Source of the DNA: Sabethes cyaneus
Taxonomy: Eukaryota > Arthropoda > Insecta > Diptera > Culicidae
Direction of reading: 5' to 3'
DNA: 64,000 nt
Assembly (NCBI RefSeq): GCF_943734655.1
Contig: NC_071355.1
Location: forward strand, 242,071,183-242,135,182
Translations under genes and position numbers: made by a program
Shown: positions 22,400-35,445 of the stretch, one piece after another
Position numbering within the stretch: position 1 is the stretch's first letter
Layout of the letters: every line of letters begins with the position of its first letter
Notes under the pieces: generated by a model
What the model saw: the letters and a program-made list of their open reading frames with translations, nothing else
The model's database searches: none
What the model was told of the DNA's origin: nothing

Positions 22400-24710
22400 C
22401 AGCTAAGCTAGGAGGTGCGAACTAGAGCGCCTGTTCTCTAGGTGAGGGGCGGCTCACACAGCGTCTGTCTCGAAACGGGCGGCTGAATATGAAATGCTGT
22501 ATCTCGCAAGCTATACCTAAGATGGCAGACCCATCAGCGGGATGCAGGTATCGCGACCCCGGTGAGGTTTGTATACCGAAAACTCAATTACCACGAATAA
22601 CGAAGAAAGAAATTCAGGACGGAACAATCAGTATAGGACAAGGCAAGGGACAAGGAAACTATTAAGGGATAATGATGGGAAGCTTGGTACCTGGAATGTC
22701 CGAACTCTCCATGAACCGGCACGGGCTGGCTTGCTTGCTCGGGAGCTGCATCAACCCGGAGTGGAGATCGCTGCTATTCAGGAAGTTCGGTGGCCAAATT
22801 TCGGAGAAAGGGAGTTCCGTGCAATAGACCCTATTGCAGGCACTTCTTTCAAGTACCACATTTACTACAGTGGCGGTAAGAAAGCAGAACATGGAGTCGG
22901 TTTCGTAGTGTTGGGAAAACAAAAGCAACAAGTTATCCGTTGGAGGCCCGTAGATGACCGGCGTAGATGAACGGCAGACGGCGTAGCAGTGGAGTACGCC
23001 AGGAAGCTTGACCAACGAATTGCAGAACAGCAGGTAGAAGGAGAAGATATAAATGGGCTGTGGAGGAACATCCATGGTGCCATCGAAACAGCTGCGAGAG
23101 GTGGTAGGCATGACGCGTCAAAGACAGCGTAACAGCGGGTTTGATGCCGAATGCCAGAGAGTGACAGATAAAAAGAACCAGGCCAGGAGTCGCATGCTCA
23201 CTGCGGCAACGCGTCAAAACAGAGAGAGGTACAGAGAGACTATAGCTGCGGAAAAAAGAATCCATCGTCTAAAGAAACGCGAGTACGAGGAGCACGTGCT
23301 CGCCGGTGCAGAGGAGCGATACGCCAGCAACGACACACGGAGTTACTATAAAACGGTGAGATGCAGGAATTTTGCCATGCCTGTGATGTGCAATGATAGT
23401 GCTGGCAACCTGCTTACCGACAAAACGGCGGTAGCAGCCAGGTGAAAAGAGCACTTTCAGACACTATCGAATGGAGAGGTAAATGCGGAGATCAGTAGGG
23501 ACAGGATAGAAATTGTAAGCGAGGGAGAAGCTGTGGAGCCACCAACACAGGAGGAGGGTAAAAAGGCAATCAGTGAGCTGAAAAATGGCATGGCTATCCC
23601 GGCTGAACTTCTAAAAGCGGGGAGCAAGCGGCTGTACGAAGCAATCCACCGGATCATTGTCAGGATCTGGGAGGAAGAACAAATGCCGGAGGAGTGGTTG
23701 GATGGCCTCATTTGCCCAATTTTCAAAAAGGGACATCGACTGGAGTGTAAAAACTATCGAGGAATTACATTGCTCCATTCTGCATACAAGGTGCTTTCCC
23801 GTATCCTGTTCTGCAGACTGAGACCGTTAACGGAGTCCTATGTCGGCGAGTACCAAGCTGGTTCTCGTTAGGGTCGCTCCACGACGGATCAGATGTTTAC
23901 CCTGCGTTAGTTGCTAGACAAGTTCCCGGAGTACAACTTGGAGACACACCATCTGTTTGTTTGACTTTAAAGCGGCGTACGATTCAGTAAACGAAATGAG
24001 ATGTGGCAGATAATGCTAGAACATGGTTTTCCGACGAAACTAGTTACGCTGATTCGATGACGTCGATATCATCGGAATTAACCGTAGAGCAGTGGAAGAG
24101 GCCTTCAGGCCTTTTAAAAGGGAAGCGGCGAGATTGGGACTTACCATTAACACCGCCAAAACGAAGTACATAGTTGCTGGTAGGGAACGTGGGAGCCCAA
24201 GTGGTGTTGGTGCCGAGGTGGAGTTTGCAAATTCGCACAAAACTGGCGCTCTACAGAACACTAATCCTCCCGGTAGCCCTTTACGGACAAGAATCATGAA
24301 CGCCAAAGGAAGCTGATCGGCGAGTGCTTGGGGATTTTGAGCGTAAAATTCTGCGATCAATACTTGGTGGCAAAATAGAAAATGGAATGTGGCGCAGACG
24401 CATGAATCACGAGCTGTACCAAGTATACAAATATGCTGATATAGGTAGTGCAATGTAGCAGGCTGCGGTAGGCTGGATACATGGCTAGAATGCCCGATGA
24501 AAGAGTAGCCAACTATTTTTCAGCAGAGCACCAGGAAGAGGCCGTAGACTCCGAGGCAGACCCCGCACCCGATGGGTGTGCGCTGTCGAAGACGATGCAT
24601 GTCCAGCTGGTGTTCGTGGGGATTGGAGAGCGGCAGCCCAGGACCGACGGTACTGGAGGACCATAATTCGTTCGGCGCAGGATCGGTAACGGACCGTTGC
24701 CGCTAAAGGA
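22400..24710 (+). pseudogene. Decayed RTE-like non-LTR retrotransposon
   Basis: Frame 22569-22970 encodes an apurinic-type endonuclease start: GTWNVRTLHEPARAG with the metal-binding Asn, then AAIQEVRW with the catalytic Glu, then YYSGGKKAEHGVGFV. Its later His-containing motifs are lost. Frame 23053-23445 is the linker. Frame 23533-23871 is RT (IPAELLKAGSKRLYE, LICPIFKKG, KNYRGITLLHSAYKVLS, GEYQAGSR), continuing in other frames to FKAAYDSV near 23962 and to DVDIIGINRRAVEEA and GLTINTAKTKY near 24060-24170. C-terminal remnants (ERKILRSILGG, MARMPDER) run to about 24700. Stops and frameshifts are numerous. Confidence 0.85.
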
Positions 24711-24929
24711 AGTAAGTAACAATGTTCCGCCGACAAACTCGGTACATGGCTGTCCGTCTCCAATTTCTCGAATGTCCCATACTTTTCAGGATTGCGCACC
24801 TCTGCGCCTGGAACCAACCGAATTCGAGGTTAACATCATTTTTGTGGGGTTGTTCTCCGGCATTCTCACAACATGTCCCGGCCATTGTACCCTTTCAGCT
24901 TCAGCAACTTTCTGAATACTGGGTTCGCC

Positions 24930-25180
24930 GTTAGACTTAAAATAGGACGCGAAGTTGAAATTAAGTTTGGTCCGATTTAGACTAGAAGCACTACAAATTG
25001 GACTTGAAATTACACATGAAATAGGACTTATTATGAGACATGAATTTGAACTTGAAGTAGGACATAATATTGATTTAAAAAATTTACTTGAAACTTTCCT
25101 TGAATTGGATGTAAAATTTGACTAGAAATTATACTGGTAACTTTACCTGAAATTGGAGTTAAATCTGACGTAAAATGGAA
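24930..25180. repeat. Degenerate ACTTGAAATTGG-type short tandem repeat
   Basis: About 250 bp of diverged copies of a unit near GGACTTGAAATT, 11-12 bp long (ATTGGACTTGAAATTACA, GAATTTGAACTTGAAGTAGG, TTTACCTGAAATTGGAG). It is organised like the larger degenerate minisatellites but has a different unit. It ends within the start of the next frame. Confidence 0.65.
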
Positions 25181-25903
25181 CTTCGAATTGCTTATTCGGA
25201 ATGGGACAAGTTTTTACCGTTTTTTCGATCTTCGTTTCCCTATTATCCTGCCAAAGGAACATGGTGTTACGGCGAAAATAATGCAGCATTTCCACGAAAG
25301 GTTGGAACACGGCCTCCTGATTCCCAAAGTCTGCGCAGGTGCTGGAAATGTTGCCAGATCGTGCATATGGTGAAAGATAAACCGGAATTGATTACATTAC
25401 AAGATATTGACGAAGAATTAGTTAGCACGTCAGTACGTACAAAGTGGTCGCTCAATTCTCCAGCCGGACCTCAAATGGGCGAGATCTGGGAGAGGCTAGT
25501 CCAATACGTAAAAAACGTGCTGGTGGTATTGGAGGACAGCAGCCGATTGAGGGATGAAATTCTGCCGACGTCAATCATCGCAGCAGAAGATATCCAGTCT
25601 ACGCAGCGCCGGGATCGGATGAAGTTGAAGCGCTCACGCCGAACCATTTCCTTCGGGAAGTTTCACCGAAAGAACCGTGGCAAGGAACGCCACCAGATGA
25701 TTTCGTATATGTATGGAAGGAAGGTGGAAAATGGAAGCGCTGGGTGCGTAGTGTTATCGAAGAACCAATCATTTCCGGTGACGGAAGAGTTCTACGTGGG
25801 CTTGAACAACGAGTGGATTCAGGAAGCGAACTCCAGCGAAACTAAAGACTGTTATCGAAAAGAATACAACAGACAAAAAAAGACAACCGAAAATTCATTA
25901 TAA
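25175..25903 (+). pseudogene. BEL/Pao-type LTR retrotransposon integrase fragment
   Basis: Frame 25188-25373 carries FPIILPKEHGVTAKIMQHFH, resembling the His-rich zinc-binding start of BEL/Pao integrase. Frame 25175-25903 carries the late integrase core NSPAGPQMGEIWERLVQYVK and LRDEILPTSIIAAEDIQSTQ. After about 25620 the reading frame shifts: an overlapping frame reads ALTPNHFLREVSPKEP and VYVWKEGGKWKRWV, the usual continuation. The catalytic Asp residues and the rest of pol are missing. No flanking LTRs were identified. Confidence 0.8.
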
Positions 25904-26077
25904 GTCGGATATTTTTGAAACTCTCAGGGAATAAATAAACACATATTAGCTAAGTTTTTGCCAAGTTGGTTTATTTAACCTGCATTCCTAGGTTCAATGC
26001 TCGCACCTTGGAGTTAACGCTACCCATTAAATCCTGTGCAACACTTGTGCCATCTTTCTTACACACTTATATTCACT

Positions 26078-26990
26078 TTTTTTTCAATTCCTGGTCGTTT
26101 TTGAAGACCTTCCCTGTTTTTAAGAGTTTGCCATTCGTAATCGCAAAGAATTTTTCTATTGGGTGAAGTACTGGCGAGCTTGGTGGATTTATTTTATTCG
26201 GCACAAAAACAACATCGTTGGCTTCGTACCACTCCACCACCGGTTTCTCGTAAAGCATGTGATGCCAGATCCGGCCAAAACAAAGTGTTACCTTCGTGGA
26301 ATTGAAGGAACCTTCGTGGAATCGTTATGTACGGTTTGGTGAATTTTCCGCACCCACAGATCGCCTTCCACACCAAGTATTTCTTGGCAAATTTCTTGGC
26401 AAATTTGGCAAATTTGTGGAACTTTCCCGGAACATCCAGGCGGGACTTGCCGACGAAAAACTTCAAACCGAGGATTTACTTGGCGTCTGCTTCAATGTAG
26501 ATAGGTCTCGTCGTCCATTACGATGCATTTCGGCTGCACCAACCACTTGCGGTACAGCTTCCTGGCGCGGGATTTGGCCACCATATTCTGTTTATCGGTT
26601 CGGTTAGGCGCCTTACTTACCTTCAGGGCACGAAGTTCCGATACGCTTCATTGTCAGGACTGGACGAAATAGACGGAAAAATTGACCTTCTTGGTCATGT
26701 TTCGAATCGATAGGTTCGGATTGTGCTCACCTTCCTTGCCTTCACAGGGAAGGTCGTCTTTGCTTTTGATCCGCTGGATCGTCTAGGTCTGCTTGAATGA
26801 TTTCACCACTCGGGACCCGGTCGAATGGTCGATTCCCAACTGTTTCGCGACCCATCGGTGGGACTGGCTTGGATTTTCCACGACCGAACGCATAATTTGT
26901 TGTCGAAACACTTTTCGCTTGGAAGCTATCTCGATAGCCACTTGATTGATTGTGACGAAATTCTGCACATGTAAACATTAAACTCTAAAC
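26078..26990 (-). pseudogene. Decayed mariner-type (DD37E-like) transposase
   Basis: Minus-strand frames 26978-26742 and 26968-26783 hold the helix-turn-helix N-terminus (NPSQSHRWVAKQLGIDHSTG). Bases near 26590-26490 read SRARKLYRKWLVQPKCIVMD followed by DETY, giving the first catalytic Asp. Frame 26466-26194 has KFFVGKSRLDVPGK and FWPDLASH (second Asp). Frame 26258-26073 has NDVVFVPNKINPP and HPIEKFFAI (the Glu). The D-to-E spacing fits the DD37E group within one frameshift. Several frameshifts and a tandem duplication of AKFAKKF-type sequence show it is inactive. Terminal inverted repeats were not located. Confidence 0.8.
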
Positions 26991-29900
26991 TAGTTTTAAT
27001 TTCATCAATTTGTACACGTTTATTGCGAGTTATACACAAAAGAAAGTGTTTTTTTTGAGCAGCAGTGCTGGAGAATCGTGCTGGTGACGCAGAACCGAAA
27101 GTCGCTTCCGGTATAGGATCACGAGGCGGGGTATGTTAAGGACAACTAGACTGGGCGCACTACCTGGCTTCCAGTCGATAAGTATACTTGTGAGTCGGTG
27201 AGTAAACGCGATGAGTGGAAGATATTGTTTCTGATTTTGACCGAGAGCCGGTCGAGTGAAGCACAAGAAACACATGTAAATGTTAGACTGAACATTGACG
27301 ATGTATTTAGTGATTTTTATTGAAGAATCAATAAAAAATAATTAATCTATATATGAATGCTACACACGTAAATTAAGTGTGAAAGTCATATGAATATCTA
27401 TATCATCTATAAGTCTTCAAAAAGTTGTCTGATAGGTATCTGAAATTAATCAACAATTGTAAATTAATGCCTCTTGTAAAAAAGCACTGAATAAAAAAAT
27501 CTGCAGTTACCTCCGAAAGTATTTTCCAAACCAATATATTTTACTGTCTGCTGATTCGTGGCAGACGGCATAACCTCAAACATTTAACTTTAAACACCCG
27601 ACAAACATAGGAAAACAAACGTACGAGCTCACCTTTTCAGGGTTTTCTCTGCTGCTCCCAGACAACTTGAAAGCGGCTCTCACTGAGAATGTCTAACCAA
27701 TTTCCTATTTTCCTACGTAGGCATACTGTAGGTACAGGTTACTGTTCGTTTTACCCGACATCAGACGCAAAGACAAATAAACGATCACATCTTGCACCTC
27801 TCGGCCTGAACACAAACCGCAACTCATCAGTTCAGGAAAACCGGAATAGACTATTCTTCGGCAGCAGTAAAACCGCAGCCTGCTTCGGACATTTTACAAC
27901 TTGGTTTAGGTTTAGGTTTTAGGGGTACATATCACTACTATAATTTGCGGTTATGTTAAATTGCTTGACAAGTTAGCCATGGCACTGGCCATCTGCAATG
28001 AGGAAATAAAATGGACTACGTACCCTGGGCTTCGACCGTGATTTTCGGTCTGGAAAATTTGACTGCTGCTTTTCCGAGCGACGTTATGTGCCAAAAAGTT
28101 GATTACAACAACGGGGTAAGTATTCTGAAAGCGAATTTTTCCTTCAGAATTGCATTTGAGCAGAACTTTTCACTTAGCATCATAATCACCTGCTCTTTTA
28201 GCTCAATGATGCTGGGTGGGAAGTGTCGGACGGGGGTGTGCAACCATTAACGATTATGACTTACTAATGACTTTCGCCGAGCGAGCGAGAGGTTCATCAT
28301 CCCTTTCTCTCTTTGTTTCGCTTTGCGCTTCCATCATCAATGTCCATCCCCGAAGAAGAGGGAGGTTAGTAAGTATAGAATTTGCTGAAAGGCGTTGATG
28401 AACTTTGTACCTTTTCGTCTGCTACCTACTGCCGTATTTCAGACGTTGAATGCAGATGAAGGCAAGGCGCAGCCTTTGTTTTGCCGAAAATATGAGGCGG
28501 AAAATGTTTGCCTAATGTTGTTGGTGTTAAAAGCTTCTCGTTAGAACGTTGGAGCATAGTTATTGTTCGCGATGCAACTCTAATGAGTATGCCAAGTAGG
28601 TATTGCAACATCGATTTTTTCGTTTAATATAAAATTACTTGGCACTTTGACACTTAATAACCTGCGGTTGATTTTTATACCTGCATAGGATCCAGTAAGA
28701 TGAAATAATATAGTGGTCGTTCCCAAAGCTCAGTGTAAATTATTAATAGCTTTCACAATCTCAACCACTTGTTTACAATACACAAAGTGGCAGATGCAGC
28801 TCCTGAAAGATCACGCAAAAACTAACAATATTTCAATTGAAAACACTTCGACTGTCACAACCTGTTGTATTTGGTCGCGAAGCGACGTTTTACAGACGTG
28901 TATGAATAATCATTTGCATAGGTTACTTCGATCGAACTGCTTTGCACTTCCGAAATGTCATAAATAGCATGGATTGGTTTTACGGTTCGACTGACTGGAA
29001 AGTATTAGGATTATAAATTAAACAATTTAATGTAGAGGATAAATTGAGTTGGGGAAATTAAGTTTAATTTAGAGCATTATAAATATATTTAACCTGCTGT
29101 ATTCTATGCTTTACGAACACACAATTTACTCATAATTTATGATTAAATTCTATGCTGTACTAGTTGTTTATATTGTCCGTACTTACCTTCAGCGCCACTA
29201 GAAAAAATATTAAGGCCGATTTCGGACTTGTTTTGCACATAATGTAACCCACTTAACACGTTCGCTTTTGGTTGAATATTAGTTTATTTTACAGTTGATG
29301 AAAGTTAATCGTTTATTATCGTTCACTTGTGTTTTAATTTTATTCTTCACTTTTTTCGAGAACGTTTGTTTTTTCTTCGTTTTCGTCTAGGGTTTTGGTC
29401 TATACTGCCTTACACTAAGCACTGTTTGTTATTATCATTATTAGCTTCGTTGCTGTACTGTTTCACCAAACAGTAGCTAGTAAATGTTAGTCATAGCGCA
29501 TTCCTTTCGCTTGTGTTTTTGCTTGCTTGCTTGCTTACTACTAGCGGTTGTTGTTAGTAGTCTTACCAGTTAGTATTCACAGAGAATCACAAATGTGTTA
29601 TTATTAGCTGGAAATTTTGGCTTCCACTTTTCCCGCTTTTGTTCTTTGATAGCGAAGCTTTAAATATATATGTTGTGTGTTTGTGTTTAAATATACGCGA
29701 TATTCTAAAAGGAGAGTTTCATTAAATATCTACTTTGTAATCGATGCGAAAATTTAGTTTCGCTATACGTTGCGCTAAATTTTCCAATACTGTTATTTGT
29801 ATGCCAATTCTTGTTTTTTAGTTCGTTCGTTCGAATATAGAGTACGGTAGGTTGGCGAACAATTTCCACTATCGTTTATCAAACTGTTTGAACTGCTTAA

Positions 29901-31325
29901 TTGTGATTGAATTTGATATTTGTTTTAATGATGAAGTTGGATCTACTGATTGATCTTTGATTGGTAATGAAGTAACAAGATGAAAAGTGTGATAGGTAGG
30001 TAGCTGCTTGTAATATTTACCATACTAATAGAGTGTTGTTTGCTCAGACTAGCAATCGGAAGTGGTGTTTAGTTACAGTTTACGACAGACTTTGCCTCTG
30101 ACTCTGTGTGTCCTCTTACCGGTTACGAGGATTAAATGTGACTCTGATTGTTGTGCAAGAGTTATCACCGGAGTGCGGTGGGACTGTTTCAACAACGCCT
30201 GCTGCGATCTACCGTATTTATCTTAGTTACGCTATATACTGTGTTAGATATTTCGACAATATACTGAGTAAAACATCTAAAAAATCGAACTAACTGCTGA
30301 TTAAAAGGTCTCCAAAACACGTCAAAATCTTTATTGTTTTCTAGTTTCAAAGGTTTCGAACTACAAACTGCGCCACCCGAAAAAGGGGCTGGCAAATACA
30401 AATCTGTAAACTACCGGTTTATGGACAGTCTACCGTCTATGCGTGTTAGTTTGTTTTGCTTCGGCTAAGTGGACGTATTTTGCGCTAGCCTATATTATTA
30501 TTATTATTATAAATGTAATTGTTCAGTTGCCTTTGCGGCTTACGCTCAAATTGAAACATAGGGAATAAATATTACAATATTTACAGGAAGTTAGCGATGA
30601 ATTAAAATGAAACGTGTACACATGGTGTGGCTTACTAGTTAAAAGTTCAACATCTTACCGAACCAAACAAAACAATAAAATTATATTTCAACTAATTTTT
30701 CTGTGGCTTTCGAAACTTTGTTGTTCGTTTTCCCGAGCACAGAAAACAGTAGAGTTAAGTTACAAAATATACAGAAAAAAGCAAGTTTTTTGTTTTTGTT
30801 TACTCAGCAAGGGCAACTAAATATTTACATAAACTTAAATCACTTTAGCTTAACGTTTGTTTTGTTTCGCTTTTTTTCTCTCTTTGTTCAAAGGCAACAA
30901 CAATGGTTATTTGTCAAAAGAAAAGTATCTCCTCCTAGTTCTGCTGGGTGGATTAAACAATACCTAGCGTAGCCATTTTTCTGCTCTGTTACCAACTTAC
31001 TTACGTACTTACTTACATTTCTAGAATTGTATACTCATGTGGTGGCAGTTTTGCTGTAAATGCGTTCTAAATTTCTCGAAAAAAGCCTTCTATAGCCTAC
31101 AGTCAGCAAGTCCTGGCGTTCGTCCGAAGGACGAACCCACGGGACCACGGGAGAGGAAGCAGAAGAGAAAGAAGGAGAAAAAAACATCTTAGGTATCCTC
31201 TTTTTGTTGTTGTAGTTTAGGGTTAGTGCAGTTCAAATCCTTCCCATCCTTGCAGTACATTTTTTTTGCTCATCCAGGCTGCTAGTCGTTGTTTGCTGCG
31301 ATCGTCCGAAACAATCCAATCCAAT
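26991..31325. other. Unassigned region downstream of the GPCR gene; probable 3' UTR in part
   Basis: No protein is recognised here. The part next to the GPCR stop codon (from 31325 downward on the minus strand) is free of obvious transposons and has several minus-strand AATAAA candidates (plus-strand TTTATT at 30330-30335 and near 29283), so some of it is likely 3' UTR. I cannot choose the poly(A) site. A CTTG run near 29519-29538 and a TTA run near 30493-30510 are simple repeats. A short hairpin GTTCGTCCGAAGGACGAAC lies near 31119-31137. Confidence 0.4.
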
Positions 31326-31523
31326 CTAGCAGACCGTTTCCATGGGCACCCGGTTCTGGGAGTTGGTCGTCGTGGTCGTATTGTTCGTGCAGGTGTTGTT
31401 CGTAACGGACTCACCCATCGAGGGCAGCCCGTGCGAGGAGCTGGAGTGCTGCGGCCCGTGGGTGGTGTTGGTGAGGCTGCGGCCGGTTTTCGAGTTCCAC
31501 AGGCGCTTCATCGCGGACCAGAC
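31326..31523 (-). CDS. Methuselah-like GPCR, last coding exon (C-terminal tail)
   Basis: Reading the minus strand, the acceptor ACGTAG/GTCTGG at 31524 opens a phase-0 exon that continues QPQ of the preceding exon as VWSAMKRLW and stops at TAG (31328-31326). The 65 residues form the intracellular tail after TM7: a short amphipathic basic stretch (WSAMKRLWNSKTGR), then a low-complexity Asn/Thr/Ser tail with a TTTTTN run, ending ETVC. Continuing from TM7 with QPQVW is what methuselah-like receptors do. Polypyrimidine lies somewhat upstream of the acceptor, so the exact start is likely but unproven. Confidence 0.8.
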   Translation of the reverse strand, partial: VWSAMKRLWNSKTGRSLTNTTHGPQHSSSSHGLPSMGESVTNNTCTNNTTTTTNSQNRVPMETVC

Positions 31524-34500
31524 CTACGTATCGTAGGTGGAGGTTACAGAAAAAAGAGAAGAAAAAAAGGAAAACAGAAAAGAAAACACAGAGAACGGTG
31601 AGAGAAGCTGGACATAAATTTCAATCCTGTTTTGTTTTGGTCAGTGGAGCGCGAGGAGCAGGGGATCCGTGCTTGTTGTGTTGCACTGATAACCAAAAAT
31701 GGCTTATTCGTGTGAGCGGGAATTAGGGGGAATTGAAATGAATTGCTTGTGCTTGTGGCGTTGACCAGGATGGTCAGGTGGAGGATCACCATCACCGAAG
31801 GATGCTTGTGGTTAGCATACTGGACTAGAATGTTGCCGCGTTCGACTGTACGAATTTGTTACTAGAGATTCTAAATTATGCGGCAGGAAGAGATAAATGT
31901 TTTTTATGGCAAATTCTCGCCCTATATTTCGATTTTTTGGTTATTTAATTTGACTCTTGGGTGGTAAAAGAGCCACTGAACCAACAAATAATGGCAACCA
32001 GGCAAAAGGTTCAAAGGGGTAAGGGCTCTTTGCACAGTATTTGCTAATATATTTCAATATTCAAAGCAAAGCATTTATAAAACATCTCTATGGAAAAAGG
32101 TTTTATCGAAATTCGAAAGTACTCTGGTTTGGTTGAAATCTTGGGTACGCTTAGTTGGGGTGATAAAGAAAAGAATAACTCTGGATTTTCCTTATCACTT
32201 GTACACTGTACGTCTCCGTAATGTCATTAAAATTGATCAAAATTATTAAAATCGTTTCAGTGGTTCAAAAGTTATGAATTTTTGAGAAAGACAGTCCCAA
32301 GATGAAACGTATTTGGAGCCACCCTAACTCAGGATGGGGCAATCAAGTGCCAAATTTCTGTTTGAGATTATATTTCTGTGATTTGGGATGTATTTGGGAC
32401 TGATTTGGATTAGATCCCGAACGGATTTGGATTGAAAATGGATTGGATTTGTATTGGGTTTCGAATAGATTTGGATTGGATTTGGATTGCGTTTTGCTTG
32501 AATTGAAATTGGAAGCAGCCGGTTTAAAATTGGGCTTAATTTGAATTCCACTTTGATTTGGAATGAATTTAAATATGGTTTGGATTGTATTTCGATTGCA
32601 TTGGATATGAACTAGATTTTGACTGCATTTGTACTGGAACCGGAATAGATAGGATTATAAAAATGTATTTAAATAGGCTGTTAATTGGATTTGGAATGGA
32701 TTTGGATTGAATTTCGAAGGAATTTGGATGGTGATTAGATTGGAATCCCATTACATTTGATTAAGTATCGATTTGGTTGGCTTGGATACGTTTTCTATCA
32801 GATTTGCATGGAATTTTGATTGTATTTTGCATTGGAACTGAATTGGATTTGCAGTGGATTAGATCTGAACTAATTTGGATTAGATTCGAATGGGCTTATG
32901 ATTGGATTTGGATTAGATTTGGATTGCATTTGAATTGGAACCGGATTTTCATTGGATTTCGATGAAATTTTGATTGAATTTGGATCAGAATCGGATTGAA
33001 TTAGATTTAGAAAGGATTTCGAAAGGATTTGGTCTAGATTTGTATTAGAACCGAATTGGATTGCATTTCGATAGGATTTGGCTTGCATTTGAAATGAATT
33101 TTGGCTGTATTTCAATTGGACTAAATTTGGATTAGTTTTGGATCGGATTGAATTTGAATGGGATTTTGAAAGGATTTGAATTGGATTTGGAATGGATTTT
33201 GATTGGATTTGGATATAATTCGGATTGGTTTTAGATTGGAACTGGGTTGGATTGGATGTGGAATGGATTATGGTTGGATTTGAACCCGATTTTGATTGGA
33301 TTCAGATCGGATTTTTATTGGATTTCAATAGGATTGGATTGGATTTGTATTGGAACCGGAATAGATGGGATTTTAAATGGATTCAGATGGAATATCAATT
33401 GGATTTGGAATGAATTTCTATCGAGTTTGGATTGAGTTTTGTTAGAATTTGGATAGTATTTGTATTGGAAACAATTTTGGGTGGCTTGGATAGGATTTCA
33501 ATCGGATTTGCATTGAATTTTGATTGTATTTCGGATTGAAATTAAATTGGATTTGGAGTAAAAAGGGTTTGGATTGAATATTGACTGGATTTTGATTGAA
33601 TTCGGATTAGCATTGGATTGGAATTAGAATAGATTTAGATTGAATTTATTTATATGAGTAAGAACCTAATTTTCGTTAGAGTTCGTTTAAATTTTTATTG
33701 AATTTGGATCAGAATTAGATTGAATAGGATTTAGAAAGAATTTGGATTTGATTTCGAACGGAATTGGTTTAGATTTAGGGCCGCAATTGCATTGCATTAG
33801 GGCCGAATTGCATGGGATTTCGCTAGGATTTGAATTGGATTGGATTTCGAATTGATTTTGATCCGGATTGAATTTTTATCGGACATAAATTTGGAATAGA
33901 TTTGGATTGGATTTTATTTAGATTTAGATTAGTTTTAGATTGGAACCGGATTGGATTAGATTTTGAATCCATTATGGTTGAATTTGGATTGGATTCTTAA
34001 TCGTATTTAGATAGGGTTACTATATTGGATATCGATTGGATTACGATTGGATTTGGATTTGAACCGGATTGGATTGAAAATGGAGTGAATTATGGTTGAA
34101 ATCGGAATGGATTTAATAGGATTTGGATGTGATTTGGATTCATCTTAGATTGGAACCGGATTGGAGTTGATGTGAAATGGATTATGGTTGAATTTGGATT
34201 GGACTTTGACTGGATTTGGATGAGATTAAGATCAAATTTAAATTGAATTATGATTGGAATTGGATTGGTTTAGAATTGAAACCGGATTCGGATCGGATTT
34301 ACATGGGATTTGGATGATATTTGCATTGTATTTTGTTTAGATTTGGATCGGTTTTAGATTGAAGCCCGATTGGATTGGATGTGGAATGGATTATGGTTGG
34401 ATTAGGATTGGATTTGGGCGTTATTCAGATTGGATTTGGATGAGATTTGGGATAGTTTCAAGTTGGAATCAAATTGGATTGATTGTGAATGGATTATGGT

Positions 34501-34904
34501 TGGATTTAGATGTGATTTTCATCGAATTTCACCTGGATTTGGAATGGATTTGAATTGGAAATAGATTGGATTGGATGTGTATTGGATTATGGTTGTATTT
34601 AGATTGGACATTGATTGGGTTCGGATTAGATTTAGAATGAATTTGACTTGGATTCGAATTGGATTAGGATTGAAACCGGATTGGATGAGATTTGAAATGG
34701 ATTTAAAACGGATTTTGACTGGATTTTAATCGTATTTGGGTAGGATTTTCATTGGATTTGGATTCGAACCAGATTGAATTTGATGTGTATATGATTGAAC
34801 TTGGATTGGATTTTAATTGAATTTGGGGTAGATTTGGATGGGATTTGGATTGCATTTGGATGTGGTTTAGATTTGATTTGGATTAGAATTGGATTGGTTT
34901 TGGA

Positions 34905-35187
34905 TTAGAGTCATGTCTTGAATAAATTTATTCGCGCAACATGTGCCGCAAAGTGCCTATGTGCAATGAGAGATTCTCTTCGTGTCTCCTTTCCTAGGTT
35001 TAAAACGGCGACATAAATGCATTCCAATGTAATTTTTTTAACCAATAGATAGCTAATGATGCCAACAATCGTTTCATGCAAAATTAATCCGTTCACGTCC
35101 GATGCATCGCCGTAATAAGATGGATGTCGATTAGAATCGAATTTAATTCCGGTCAGATTTGGGTTAAGGTCGGATTGGATTAGAAAT
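34905..35187. other. Non-satellite insertion in the GGATTTGGATT array
   Basis: The 11-bp pattern stops at about 34905 and ordinary sequence runs to about 35125 before the satellite text returns briefly. It has no recognisable gene, and I could not define target duplications. Confidence 0.45.
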
Positions 35188-35445
35188 GTGTCCGACATCG
35201 GAACGAAAATTGAAGTCCGGGTTCCGGTCCGGTCCGGTTAAAAGGCGGCACGAACTTTGTTATTCCGACTATAAAGACTAATAATCCAGTCCGATTTGGC
35301 TCTGTTCAGGTTCCGGAACAGGAACAGAGCCAAATCGGACCGGAATAAAGTTGGAATAACAAAGTTCGTGCCGATTTTTACCGGACCGGACTGGAGCGAA
35401 CCGGACCGGAACCCGGACCTCAATTTTCGTTCCGATGTCGAACAC
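35188..35445. mobile_element. 258-bp foldback element inside the minisatellite
   Basis: Inverted arms of about 120 bp start GTGTCCGACATCGGAACG and end with the complement CGTTCCGATGTCGAACAC. Inner blocks GCACGAACTTTGTTATTCC and GAGCCAAATCGGACCGGA recur in reverse complement around a centre near 35316. It is GC-richer than the array and holds GGTCCGGTCCGG-type tracts. No clear target duplication was found and nothing is encoded. Confidence 0.75.

Noticed and set aside
28011..28250. 79-residue plus-strand frame as a small gene
   Set aside because: It has no recognisable domain or signal peptide and no supporting splice or promoter context.
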